From positions 2,542,001 to 2,606,000 of the forward strand of contig OW818662.1 in the NCBI GenBank assembly GCA_942492915.1: 64,000 bases of DNA. Direction: 5' to 3'. The DNA comes from Turneriella sp942492915 (GTDB lineage: Bacteria > Spirochaetota > Leptospiria > Turneriellales > Turneriellaceae). Below are positions 53,154 through 62,299 of this stretch, in pieces; positions within the stretch are counted from its first letter, which is position 1; each line of letters begins with the position of its first letter. A model generated the notes under the pieces. It saw nothing but the letters and a program-made list of their open reading frames with translations, was not told the origin of the DNA and did not search any database. Position numbers and translations under genes: made by a program.

Positions 53154-53371
53154 GGTTGTGCTGAGAGTTTTGCTGGTATTGCGGGGAGAAGAACCACCCC
53201 GCCCTCCCTGCGACTGCGCTCAGGGCAAGTCGGGCACCACCCCGCCCTTCGGGCACCCCTCCTCGATGAGGAGGGGAGAGGATTTTGCTACGGCCTCTGC
53301 ACCCAGAACAATCTTTCTCCTCCCCTGCCAAGGGGAGGTGGCACCGTCTTCGGTGACGGAGGGGTTCTTCC
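53127..53371. repeat. Composite repeat, copy 2
   Basis: Starts in the last codons of the DUF559 gene and runs to 39 bases before the end of the helicase gene. Same hairpin series as copy 1 plus an insert (CCCTGCGACTGCGCTCAGGG and following bases). The sequence continues as a further hairpin-rich stretch (CCCCTCCCCACTTCGTGGGG) to 53405. Confidence 0.88.
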
Positions 53372-53409
53372 CCCTCCCCACTTCGTGGGGAGGGGGCTGG
53401 GGGGTGGGG

Positions 53410-56400
53410 TCAGTTGCTCTTCTTCTTCGGCCGCTTCTTCGCCGGCTTGCCCTTGGCGGTGCCGAGAAAATCGGGCCAGCCGCGCCATTCGGTTTTATAA
53501 TTCCGTTGAACCTTTACCGGAATATCAATAGGCTTCTTGCTGGAGCGGCAAAAGAGCTGCCATTCAATTTGGCTCTTCAATCTCAATTGCCGAGCGAAAT
53601 CTCGGGCTTCAGTGAAACTGCGATAAGAACGGTTCCGGGTGCTAAGAGTGCCCGTCCCCAACCAATCAGACCAGCCGCCCCAACCTTCTTTAGCATAGAC
53701 GAGATTTGGATTCGACGGGATATCTGAAGGTTTCTGCCCACTGGCGCAATAGACCTTCCAATGCCTTTGGTTCTTTATCCTTGCTGCCACAACAAACTGA
53801 CGCGCCAGTGCGAATGGCCGATATTTTCTATCCCGCGCTGCAATGAAACCTGTGCCAAGCCAATCACCCATGTTACGCCAGCCTGAGTCCCGATACGTTC
53901 GATGCGGATTCGAAGGTATACCCTTATTACGCTCAGCTGATTTTGTATAGGTGTACCAATCCTGCGCGGTGCTCAACTTGAGTTTGTGCACGTATCCCCT
54001 TGCAAGCTCAAATGGCATGTATTGGTTATCGCGAACAGATTGTCGGCCATTGCCTAGCCACTCTCCCCAGCTCACCCAACCCGCGTTTGAATAGACTCGC
54101 TCAGGGTTCGCAGGAATGTCTACCGGCAATTGACCGGCTTTTGCGAATTGTCGCCAAGCCTGCTGTCCACTCAGCTTCAAACTTTGAGCAAAGATTCTTG
54201 CATCTTCATAAGAACGAAAAATCCTTCGGTGGCTCGACACTTTATTTGTGCCAAGCCAATCACCCCAGCTTTCCCAACCATTTGCTTTATATACTGCTTG
54301 TGGATCTGAAGGAATATCATATGGCTTCTTGCCGAGGGCTGCATATTCACGCCATTCACTTGCCTTTTTCAAACTCAAACTTCGGGCAAATTGCCTTGCA
54401 GATTCAAAATCCTGAAACACTTTATATCGATTGGCAATATTACCCGTGCCAAGCCAGTCTGATAGGCTCAGCCAACCGCTACGCTTATAAATTTCAGCGG
54501 GCGCAGCGGGAATATCAGCAGGGCGCCTTGCCGACTTAGAAAAGAGTCGCCATTGTTCATCATTCCTCAACCCCAACCCCCTAACAAACTCCCGAGCCTC
54601 TTCAAACGGCCGCCAATTGAGTCTAGCCAGCCGGTTCCAGGTGCGCAGCTCTAGCTCATGAATGAATTGCTGCTCATCGATCTTGAGCGGCGCATCGACA
54701 TCGATATCAAAGTCGATTAGCTTGCCGCGCGGCTTTTTGCCCTTCGATACGTCGCGAAAATATTCGATGATGCGTTCGTCGTTTGATGCGAGTGCGCGCA
54801 GCGTGTTGATGATTTCTTTAAACTCGTCGCTTTCGAGAATCTCGTCGCCCGTTGCGTCGCCCGTGAAGAGTGGCAGAATCACGTAACCGAATTTTTTGCC
54901 GGGGCTTTTGCGCAGAGCGCGGCCGACGGCTTGTACGATGTCGACGGTGCTGCGCCGCGGGTCGGCGAAGAGTACTGCGTCGATGCCTGGTACGTCGACA
55001 CCTTCGGTCAGGCATTTGGCGTTGGTGATGAGTGATTTGGGCGCTTTCGCGAACTCGGTGATTATTTTGCTGCGTGCGGCCGTCGGCATTTTTCCAGAAA
55101 CGAAAAAGGTATCAATGGGTGAAAAGTCAGGGTTTTCGTGAGTAAATGTATCCTGGTCGTTTTTGAAATCCTCAGCTTTCGCGATACTGCCGTGAAACGA
55201 AACGGCGTGGCGAATCGGGTATTTTTTCATCGCTTTTCTGAGGGCAATCAGAGCAGCATAACTGCGTGCCTCGACGCCTGCTTTGAGCAGGGCGTTGTCT
55301 TTCACGGCATCGACAATATCTTGATTGCTGACAGCGAGGGTGATAATTTTGTAATCGCTCAAGATATTCGTGTCGACGGCGTGCGCAAACGACATGTGTT
55401 CGAACGTATCGCCGAAAAGATCAGGGTCATCCATGCTGACGATGTCGTCGGATGAGCCGCGGTAACGACGCTCGGTCGCAGTCATGAAGATTCGACGCTT
55501 GATTTTGATGTTGTTCTCGTAGAGTAAGTGGCTGAACAGCTTGTCGTTGGCGCCGACAGTCTTGTGCGCTTCGTCGAGTATCGCGAGGTCGAACGTCGCT
55601 TTCGCGATTTTTGCTGCCTCACCGAGCGTGCGCCCGCTCTGGTAGGTGGTAAAGATGACAGTGTTTTGGCTTTTGTTCTTTTTAAGCCAATCGGCAATTT
55701 GTTTGGTGTCGGTGACGCAGGGGATGCCGATGTCCTGGGTGTGAATGGCGATATCGTCGTTTTTGCCGATACCCTCATCGCTGCAGACGCAGAGCCAGCG
55801 CAGATTTTCTTTATTCGCCGCAGCTTCTCGCAAATAGACTTCAAGAGTCTGCTTCACGAGCGCGAGACTGGGCACCGCGACAACAAGCGACTTTGCTTTT
55901 AGCTTGTTGGCGATCCAATAGCCAGCAAGGCTCTTGCCCGCGCCGCAGGGAAAAATCAATTTTCCGCGCGAATTCTTTTGGCTAACGAAATGCTTTGCTG
56001 CGTTGCGGATTGCCTGCTGTTGATGCGGCCGGGGTTTGAGCGGAAATATTTTTGCCGGTTGATTGCTGGCGAGTTTGGCACGAACATAGTCAAAGAAGGT
56101 TTTATCCAGCTTGTGCCATTCATCAGACAGAACAAAACCGGTATTGGGCTTACCCCGATACAGCGCTGCGTAATCATCGACAGTGGTGGCGACGAGTCCG
56201 TAGGTGATGTTCTTCGCCAGGCCAAATGACAGGCTCATGAACGTGGATATCTTGCGGTGCGAGATCTTCTGGTTCTCATCGCTGGCATACTTGCACTGAA
56301 TACTCCAGTATTCGCCTTCGATGGTTTCAGCGATCAGGTCAATGCCCTGATCGGTCTGCGGCAATTGGAGTTTTTTAACTACTGCTGAAGGTACTTCTCT

Positions 56401-56568
56401 AAACAGCCAAACACTCTTCAACTTTGTCGCGTATTTGGGGTCTGAAAGCAAATAATATTGGGTGGTGAGCTCGAAGACATCACCCTTGGTCTTGTTGTCT
56501 GCTTTATTGAGCTTTAATGTTAACTGATGCCAGCTATCAACAGACTTGATGAAATCAGCAAGATTCAT
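53410..56568 (-). CDS. PD-(D/E)XK nuclease - SF2 helicase - six W-rich repeats fusion
   Basis: 1052 residues. Residues 25-115 form an Mrr-like restriction-nuclease domain: TDQGIDLIAE (Asp73/Asp77) and WSIQCKYA (Gln91-x-Lys93). Residues 175-600 are an SF2 helicase: Walker A FPCGAGKS (206-213), DEAH (332-335), TAT (363-365), QAVGRALR (546-553). From 652 to about 1040 are six tandem repeats of about 63 residues with the consensus FExARxFxRxLxL, WRxFxKSGxxPxDIP, VYxxxGWxSWGDWLGTG, like the 'integrase repeat'/helicase-associated units seen in phage and large-virus proteins. Likely a DNA-cutting or remodelling effector, possibly antiviral. No methylase is adjacent, and it stands alone. Confidence 0.9.
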   Translation of the reverse strand: MNLADFIKSVDSWHQLTLKLNKADNKTKGDVFELTTQYYLLSDPKYATKLKSVWLFREVPSAVVKKLQLPQTDQGIDLIAETIEGEYWSIQCKYASDENQKISHRKISTFMSLSFGLAKNITYGLVATTVDDYAALYRGKPNTGFVLSDEWHKLDKTFFDYVRAKLASNQPAKIFPLKPRPHQQQAIRNAAKHFVSQKNSRGKLIFPCGAGKSLAGYWIANKLKAKSLVVAVPSLALVKQTLEVYLREAAANKENLRWLCVCSDEGIGKNDDIAIHTQDIGIPCVTDTKQIADWLKKNKSQNTVIFTTYQSGRTLGEAAKIAKATFDLAILDEAHKTVGANDKLFSHLLYENNIKIKRRIFMTATERRYRGSSDDIVSMDDPDLFGDTFEHMSFAHAVDTNILSDYKIITLAVSNQDIVDAVKDNALLKAGVEARSYAALIALRKAMKKYPIRHAVSFHGSIAKAEDFKNDQDTFTHENPDFSPIDTFFVSGKMPTAARSKIITEFAKAPKSLITNAKCLTEGVDVPGIDAVLFADPRRSTVDIVQAVGRALRKSPGKKFGYVILPLFTGDATGDEILESDEFKEIINTLRALASNDERIIEYFRDVSKGKKPRGKLIDFDIDVDAPLKIDEQQFIHELELRTWNRLARLNWRPFEEAREFVRGLGLRNDEQWRLFSKSARRPADIPAAPAEIYKRSGWLSLSDWLGTGNIANRYKVFQDFESARQFARSLSLKKASEWREYAALGKKPYDIPSDPQAVYKANGWESWGDWLGTNKVSSHRRIFRSYEDARIFAQSLKLSGQQAWRQFAKAGQLPVDIPANPERVYSNAGWVSWGEWLGNGRQSVRDNQYMPFELARGYVHKLKLSTAQDWYTYTKSAERNKGIPSNPHRTYRDSGWRNMGDWLGTGFIAARDRKYRPFALARQFVVAARIKNQRHWKVYCASGQKPSDIPSNPNLVYAKEGWGGWSDWLGTGTLSTRNRSYRSFTEARDFARQLRLKSQIEWQLFCRSSKKPIDIPVKVQRNYKTEWRGWPDFLGTAKGKPAKKRPKKKSN

Positions 56569-56592
56569 TTTTGAAAGAATAAATCAACTCCC

Positions 56593-56988
56593 CTAAAAAA
56601 TACCACCCACCACCAAAGCCGCCCAGCCATAACCCGCGCTCGTGAGCGTGAACGAGAAGCCCGAGGCCATGCCGAACGGTGAAAAGATCGACTTCTTCAC
56701 ATCGGGTTTTATTGAGAGAAAAACAAAGAGCGCCGGGTTGATGGCAGAGCCGGCGACGATGAGGTATACCATCGCATCGTTTGCTGGCAGGCGCAGCTGA
56801 GCGAAGAGCAGATAGACCAGCCAGTTGAGAATCGCCATGAAGATGTAATCGAGGTGCGCACTCAGCAAATATTTTGCGTTCGTGAATAATCCGCCGAATA
56901 GGCCAAGGTATTTAACCGCGACCAGGAGCCATGCGAGAGCGAGGGCGATCAGCATCAATGCGGCGCCCGATTTCAGAAGTATTTCCAT
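56593..56988 (-). CDS. Four-helix membrane protein, unknown
   Basis: About 131 residues from ATG 56988 (MEILLKSGAALMLIAL); an ATG nine codons upstream is possible. Four hydrophobic segments. The pattern LLSAHLDYIFMAILNW with a charged His-Leu-Asp in a helix resembles hydroxylaminobenzene mutase/styrene-oxide isomerase proteins, but too weakly for a call. Located 24 bases upstream of the helicase-fusion start on the same strand, so they may share a transcript. Confidence 0.6.
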   Translation of the reverse strand: MEILLKSGAALMLIALALAWLLVAVKYLGLFGGLFTNAKYLLSAHLDYIFMAILNWLVYLLFAQLRLPANDAMVYLIVAGSAINPALFVFLSIKPDVKKSIFSPFGMASGFSFTLTSAGYGWAALVVGGIF

Positions 56989-57065
56989 GGGATACGGCAA
57001 TGAACTGTATCGCATGGTAAATAGATTTCAGAGCCGCACCTGCCTGCGGGCGACGGTAGCGTCGG

Positions 57066-59036
57066 CTAACGATTTTCTACGGCACGCAATTCTTCGATGC
57101 GCGCAAAGACTTTCGCCTCGATAAAAATCTTCAATAGCTCTGGGTCGACGTGACCGTCTTTGACTTCCATCCACAGTATATCGATCGCCTTTTCTGGCGG
57201 TATCGCTTTTTTGTACGGCCTATCCCACGCAGTCAGTGCGTCGTAGATGTCGGCAATGGTCATCATGCGCGTCTGCAGCGAAATTTCGGGGTCGCGACGC
57301 TTGAGCGGATAGCCGTTGCCGTTGAGCTTTTCATGGTGGCCGTACGCAATCTCGGGTACCCAACGCAGATTCGGCGTCCAGGGTATCTGTTTGAGAAAGT
57401 TGTAGGTGTGCGTAACGTGCGACTCGATCTCTTGCCGCTCTTGCTCATCGAGCGTTCCCTTGCGGATAGAGAGCATCACCAGTTCATTTTCGTGCAGGTA
57501 AGGCACCTCGTGGTCTGCGTGCAGCCGAATTTTGTTGTCGGCGATCTTTTTGAGAAAATCAAACGAGCCGGCTGCGAGCACGGTCGGTTCATTCGCCGAA
57601 AGAATGGCTGAGAACATCTCTTCGGCTTCTTGAAAATGTTTCTGCAATTCGACTTCGAAACGGGCTTCGATTTCGGGCCATTTCTCCGCAGGCGATTTTC
57701 TGAGTTCACCGAGCATGTTGCGCAGCAGCTTCGATTCAATATCTTTGCGAATATAATGAAACCGCCAGCGAATCAGCTCTAACTGGCTCGGGTAGAGTTT
57801 TTTCGCCTTAACGAGCACATCTTCGCGCACCCCGACCTTGCCAAAGTCGTGCAGCAGCGAGGCATACCTGAGTTCTTGAATCTGGTTGCGCGAGAATCGA
57901 ATGGCGTTAAAGCGCGGCCCGGTGTCGCGGTTAACCGCCATCGCAATATTGACGGCATAGTCGGCCACCCGAAACGAATGCCCGCTCGTCGTTGGGTCGC
58001 GTTGTTCGATCGCGGTGACCGATGCCTTGACGAACCCTTCAAATAGATTTTGTATATCTTGCAGCAGCTGGTTGTTCTCAATCGCCACCGCCGCCTGCCC
58101 GGCCATCGCGCTCACCAGCGAATAGTCTTTGCGCGTGAATGAGAGAATGGCATCACCCTTCAGCTCTTCTAACGTCAGCTTGGCCTCTCCGTCGCGTTTG
58201 CGGTTAATCAGCTGAATGATACCGATCACCTGGTCGTGGTGGTTTTTCATCGGAATCACCATCATCGACTTGGTGTAGTAGTTATGCGATTTGTCGTATT
58301 CGGCGTTATACGTGTAGCCGGCATCGACCGGAAGGTTATGCACGTCGTCGATCAGCAGAGGCTCTGCCGTCAGGGCGACGTACCCCGCGATCGACTTTTT
58401 GTCGATCGGCAGCAAAAACTCCCCGGCATCGAGAGACATCGCCGATTTTTTGAAGCGAATGTGTGTTGGCCTGTCTTCGCTGCCGTGTTTTTCACTGAGA
58501 TAAATCGAGCCGCCGTCGGCTGACGTCAGCTCGATCGCCGAATTGAGTACGAGTTCGATCAATCGGTCGAAATCGCGTTCGGTCGCAAGAGCCTGGCCAA
58601 CCGCGGTCAAACGGCGAATTTCAATGTAACTGTTCGCGAGCTTTTCTTGCAGGTTCAGCCGGTCGTATTCGGCGTAGAGTGCATTAATCTGCGATTCGCA
58701 GGCGCGGCGTACCTGCGTCATCGTGATACCCGAGGGCAGGTACAGGTGTATCTGCTGCTCATTCAAGGGGGAGAACAAAAGTTCAGTGAAGTCGTGGTCG
58801 CCGAGCACAATAATACGCGACCGGTGCTGCGGATATTTCTGCAGCCAGTTGGCGATAGTCTGCGCATTCTCTGTGAGAGCCGCCGAGGTCACGAGCCAGA
58901 CAACGGCATGCTCTTCGTCGGACGACCGGGGTTTAATCGCCAGGTTGTCATTGATCGTCGCAAAGATAACCGGGTCGCGAAACGACTCGAGCGTAATGCG
59001 CGAAAGCGCCGGGTCAAAGTAGATGTGAGCGACCAC
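57066..59036 (-). CDS. GAF plus HD-GYP c-di-GMP phosphodiesterase
   Basis: 656 residues. An N-terminal receiver-like region lacking a clear phospho-Asp pocket (about 1-115), a short coil, a GAF domain (about 145-325; TERDFDRLIELVLNSAIEL, SMMVIPMKNHHDQVIGIIQL), then HD-GYP (about 335-650): GHSFRVADYA, LLHDFGKVGVRE, HVTHTYNFL, YGHHEKLNGNGYP and ADIYDALTAWDRPYK. The NGNGYP motif matches the GYP signature. A long insert sits between the first HD and HVTH. It hydrolyses c-di-GMP, presumably controlled by the GAF ligand; the ligand is unknown. Confidence 0.92.
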   Translation of the reverse strand: MVAHIYFDPALSRITLESFRDPVIFATINDNLAIKPRSSDEEHAVVWLVTSAALTENAQTIANWLQKYPQHRSRIIVLGDHDFTELLFSPLNEQQIHLYLPSGITMTQVRRACESQINALYAEYDRLNLQEKLANSYIEIRRLTAVGQALATERDFDRLIELVLNSAIELTSADGGSIYLSEKHGSEDRPTHIRFKKSAMSLDAGEFLLPIDKKSIAGYVALTAEPLLIDDVHNLPVDAGYTYNAEYDKSHNYYTKSMMVIPMKNHHDQVIGIIQLINRKRDGEAKLTLEELKGDAILSFTRKDYSLVSAMAGQAAVAIENNQLLQDIQNLFEGFVKASVTAIEQRDPTTSGHSFRVADYAVNIAMAVNRDTGPRFNAIRFSRNQIQELRYASLLHDFGKVGVREDVLVKAKKLYPSQLELIRWRFHYIRKDIESKLLRNMLGELRKSPAEKWPEIEARFEVELQKHFQEAEEMFSAILSANEPTVLAAGSFDFLKKIADNKIRLHADHEVPYLHENELVMLSIRKGTLDEQERQEIESHVTHTYNFLKQIPWTPNLRWVPEIAYGHHEKLNGNGYPLKRRDPEISLQTRMMTIADIYDALTAWDRPYKKAIPPEKAIDILWMEVKDGHVDPELLKIFIEAKVFARIEELRAVENR

Positions 59037-59165
59037 GGTTCACGCCAAAGAGCCTTGCACATTAGGTCAAGGATAAAGTGCCGATGTAGAAGCAGCGTAG
59101 GCCGACTTGCCCGCCGTCGACCGCCATAACACTTGACATCCGCACTTGAGGGCAGGCTTTCACAC

Positions 59166-59591
59166 ATGCTGTTTGAACGTATGCAGAAAGAAAGCCTTGA
59201 GGCGCGTAAAGCCCGAGATGCGGTCAGGGCGGGAGTGCTCACCACCGCAATTTCACAGGTCAAGGGCATGGCAATCGACGACGGACACCGCGCGCCGAAC
59301 GACGCCGACGTACTCAAAGTGGTTCGGCAGTTTCTGAAAAGCGTCGACGAAAACCTCGCGCTCGCTGCGCAGGGCAAAATGGACGCCACCCGCGCCGAAC
59401 AGTTTAAAGTCGAACGCGACGTGCTGCTCTCATACCTGCCGCAGCAGATGAGCGCCGCCGATCTCAAAGCCGCGCTCGCAAAATCAGGCGCCAAGAATAT
59501 CGGCGAAGCCATGAAATACCTCAAGGCCAATCACGACGGCCAATATGACGGAAAAATGGCGTCAGAAATCGCCAAGGAAGTGATCGTATGA
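59166..59591 (+). CDS. yqeY: YqeY/GatB-tail-like protein
   Basis: 141 residues from ATG 59166 (MLFERMQKESLEARKARD). One GatB/YqeY domain: VRAGVLTTAISQVKGMAID, ERDVLLSYLPQQMSAADLKAAL, and the C-terminal MKYLKANHDGQYDGKMASE typical of the family. YqeY resembles the tail of amidotransferase GatB and may bind tRNA. A TTGACA lies upstream at about 59113, but no good -10 follows. It overlaps the next gene by four bases (ATGATG with TGA). Confidence 0.9.
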   Translation: MLFERMQKESLEARKARDAVRAGVLTTAISQVKGMAIDDGHRAPNDADVLKVVRQFLKSVDENLALAAQGKMDATRAEQFKVERDVLLSYLPQQMSAADLKAALAKSGAKNIGEAMKYLKANHDGQYDGKMASEIAKEVIV

Positions 59592-60385
59592 TGTATATCT
59601 GGCATGCACTCAAACACAAATATAACCTGCTGTTTCTCGGCGCAGGGCTCGTGGCAGGGCTGTTCTTTAGCTGGTCTCTGCCGCTGTTTTACCCGGTACT
59701 GTTTGCAGCAGAAACGATCATTCTGATCGGCGCTGCGACCAACAAACGTTTCCAGCGGGCCGTCAACGCGCTCGAAGGCCGCGAAGCTGATAAGGATGAA
59801 ATCCGCAGACTACGCAATGCCATCTACGGCTCAAGCTCGCCGCTCAAAAGCAAAATGTCACCGGCAGAAGAGCTGATCCGCCAGATTAAACAAAACACCC
59901 GGCAGAATAACAAGGCATCGGTACAATCAAGCGAAGCCATGCTCACCGGACTAGACGAACTTGAAGCGAACTTCATTCACCTGCTGAACGGCTATTGCCG
60001 CCTCGACGACATGCAGAAGGTCGCGGGCAGCGGGCACGAGGCCGAGCTTGCAAAGCTGAAAGGTGATCTTGCCGCGCTCGCGGCAGATACAGTACCCGAA
60101 ACCAAAGAAGCGCTGCAGCGGCGCATCGAACTTGTCGAACAACGCGCGGGCATGGTCAAAGATGCAGAGGCGAACAAGAAGAAATTTCTGGCACAGATTG
60201 AGATGGTTGAAGAAACGCTGCGCTATCTGCGCGACCAGTCGGTGCAGGTCTTTCAACCCGACGTGATCTCGAAACAGGTAACCGCCGTCTCTGAGAAGAT
60301 GCAAACGACCCGTGAAACAATGCTCGAGATCGAAAAGATGTCGGCAGGCGCCGATTTCACCTTGCAGCAAACGCGCATTCGCTAA
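59588..60385 (+). CDS. Membrane-anchored coiled-coil protein
   Basis: 265 residues. Two membrane helices near the N-terminus (NLLFLGAGLVAGLFFSWSLPLF, AETIILIGAATN) and a long cytoplasmic helical region with coiled-coil character (DELEANFIHLLNGY, LAKLKGDLAALAA, KEALQRRIELVEQRAGMV). No recognised domain. It is translationally coupled to yqeY, which suggests a constant partner, but nothing indicates the function. A 51-bp gap separates its end from the convergent patatin gene. Confidence 0.65.
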   Translation: MMYIWHALKHKYNLLFLGAGLVAGLFFSWSLPLFYPVLFAAETIILIGAATNKRFQRAVNALEGREADKDEIRRLRNAIYGSSSPLKSKMSPAEELIRQIKQNTRQNNKASVQSSEAMLTGLDELEANFIHLLNGYCRLDDMQKVAGSGHEAELAKLKGDLAALAADTVPETKEALQRRIELVEQRAGMVKDAEANKKKFLAQIEMVEETLRYLRDQSVQVFQPDVISKQVTAVSEKMQTTRETMLEIEKMSAGADFTLQQTRIR

Positions 60386-60436
60386 CTATCTATCCGTTGC
60401 GATGCACGGTTCGCAGAGAGTGGATAAATCGGGTTT

Positions 60437-62299
60437 CTACGAACGGTGAAAAATCCGTTTTAGATCGGGCGCATGGTTACGGGCATAATGCCTGCCCGAA
60501 TCGATAATTTCTTCACGGCGGTCAAACTCGAACATACCGTAGCGTGACACGTCAGGGCTGAGCAGCAAATCAAACTCGCGGGATTTTTGTCGAATCAGTT
60601 CTGACCCCTCGAGCATCATCGCGCGGTTGGCGATCTGCAATATCGGCGGCCGGGTCACAAAAAGCCTTATCGCTTTCAGCACGCGCTTAAGGTTTGTCCA
60701 GAATTTGTCGCCCGGTTTCAGCAGCTGAAAAAGATTTGTTTCGATCAGGTATTCGCGAATTGTATTGTCTTCGAGCGGGGTGCAGTTGATGCCCAGCACC
60801 CGCTCGACGCCCTGCTCCCTGAGCACGTTGCCGGGCACATTGTTGATCGCGCCGCCGTCGACCAGATAGTAACCGTGATAGCGCACTGGCGCAAACACCA
60901 CCGGCAGACTCATGCTCGCCCGCACGGCGCGCCAGACAAGACCGCGGGTCAGACGAATTTCCTGACCTGAAATCAGGTCGGCGGCGATTATCGTGAGCGG
61001 CAGCGGCAGATCTTCGATGCGCAGTTTTCCGAACACACGCCGCAAAATGCGGTTCACGCTGCGGTCGCGAAAGAAGGCGATAAATGGCAGGCCGTAACGC
61101 AGCAAACCCCGGTCGTTGGGCAAAAACTGTCTGAAACGTTCGCTCATCTCCCGCGCGCTGAGCCCCTGTGCATAGAGCGCCGCTACGAGCGACCCCATGC
61201 TGGTTCCCGAGACGTGGTCGAATGTAATGCGGTGCCGTTCGAGTTCAGAGATGACGCCGATCTCGCTGAGCGCGCGGGCACCGCCGCCGCCGAAAGCGAC
61301 CCCTTGCGAGGTGCCGCAGATTGTGCGCGCGATGGTCGTGCATTGAATTTTCAGCGACTGCTGCTCACCAGATTGCCAAAAATCCTTATTGAGTTTCAGC
61401 CTAAATCGCACGGAGTGCCGCAGCATGTCTTCAATCTGCGAAGTTGTCAGGTTATCCGGCGACGCGTGGTGCACCGTCGTCAAGAGCGGGCGCAGGTGCG
61501 CCAGCCTACCGCGCAGTTGCGCCTTTTCAAGAATCTGCTGCGCCTGTAGCACCGAGGCCTCATCTTCAGAACATGTGATAACCAAACGGTCGGCCATTGA
61601 GATGAGCGCCGCAACCACCCAGGGTTCGGTCGTCGAAGTATTAACCTGAAGATAAGCCGACGCATGCCTGAGCAAGGCCTTGCTGATTACCGTACGAAGC
61701 TCGTCAGTTTTGGCAGCAGCAAACTTCAACACGTCTTTTTTCAGTATCACGAACGACTTCAGCTTCTGCGCCGCCACAGCCGCTGTCGTGTTCGGCTCTG
61801 CCGCAAGATAATCAGAAGGTGTGCAGCAATAGAGATGCAGCACCAGGCCCAATTCTTCATTCATGCGCGGTTCTCGCACAATGTTGTGCCGCAACCGCAT
61901 CGCCTCGATACGCGTCAGATTCTGAAGCACTACAGGGTAGTTTCGCATCAGGGGGGCCAGGTCTTTTTTCGAGATTCCCGCAACATGCGCGTCGGTCATT
62001 GCACGCACCTCTCCCGAATGCCGCTCTCCCGTCAGCATCGCAACCTCGCCAACAATATCGCCCGCCACCAGTGAGGCGATGCGCACGGGCTGCGCCGCGC
62101 CCATTGTTTTTTCGACGCGCAGCTTGCCATCGACGACAAAATACATCATGCGGCTATGCTGGTCGGCGCGAAAAAGGTAATCCCCTTTTTGTAAGTGGTG
62201 CAAATGAAAATGCTTCAAAACCCGCCTGAGCTGCGCGTCACCCAGAGAACGAAACAGGGCACTGTGCCGTGCAGCTGCTATCAGCGTTGCGGGTTTCAT
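60437..62299 (-). CDS. Cyclic-nucleotide-binding patatin-like phospholipase
   Basis: 620 residues. Residues 10-130 form a cNMP-binding domain (GDYLFRADQHSRMMYFVVDGK, GDIVGEVAMLTGERHSGEVRA), a region to about 330 of unknown fold, then a patatin lipase domain (about 330-500): oxyanion GGGGAR (near 336), nucleophile Ser in GTSMGS (near 367) and Asp in VDGGAINN (near 480). This layout is that of neuropathy-target-esterase-like lysophospholipases. With two cyclases in the window, cAMP/cGMP control of lipid turnover is a reasonable inference. Start overlaps the transglycosylase stop. Confidence 0.92.
   Translation of the reverse strand: MKPATLIAAARHSALFRSLGDAQLRRVLKHFHLHHLQKGDYLFRADQHSRMMYFVVDGKLRVEKTMGAAQPVRIASLVAGDIVGEVAMLTGERHSGEVRAMTDAHVAGISKKDLAPLMRNYPVVLQNLTRIEAMRLRHNIVREPRMNEELGLVLHLYCCTPSDYLAAEPNTTAAVAAQKLKSFVILKKDVLKFAAAKTDELRTVISKALLRHASAYLQVNTSTTEPWVVAALISMADRLVITCSEDEASVLQAQQILEKAQLRGRLAHLRPLLTTVHHASPDNLTTSQIEDMLRHSVRFRLKLNKDFWQSGEQQSLKIQCTTIARTICGTSQGVAFGGGGARALSEIGVISELERHRITFDHVSGTSMGSLVAALYAQGLSAREMSERFRQFLPNDRGLLRYGLPFIAFFRDRSVNRILRRVFGKLRIEDLPLPLTIIAADLISGQEIRLTRGLVWRAVRASMSLPVVFAPVRYHGYYLVDGGAINNVPGNVLREQGVERVLGINCTPLEDNTIREYLIETNLFQLLKPGDKFWTNLKRVLKAIRLFVTRPPILQIANRAMMLEGSELIRQKSREFDLLLSPDVSRYGMFEFDRREEIIDSGRHYARNHAPDLKRIFHRS

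Noticed and set aside
52423..53405. Insertion sequence around the DUF559 gene
   Set aside because: No transposase, no terminal inverted repeats and no target duplication could be seen; the repeats are direct and hairpin-rich instead.
53116..53727. 203-codon plus-strand frame across composite repeat copy 2
   Set aside because: It reads palindromic repeat DNA (Pro/Gly/Arg-rich) and then the antisense strand of the helicase repeats.
59112..59150. Promoter before yqeY
   Set aside because: A TTGACA is present but no -10 hexamer lies at 16-18 bases from it.
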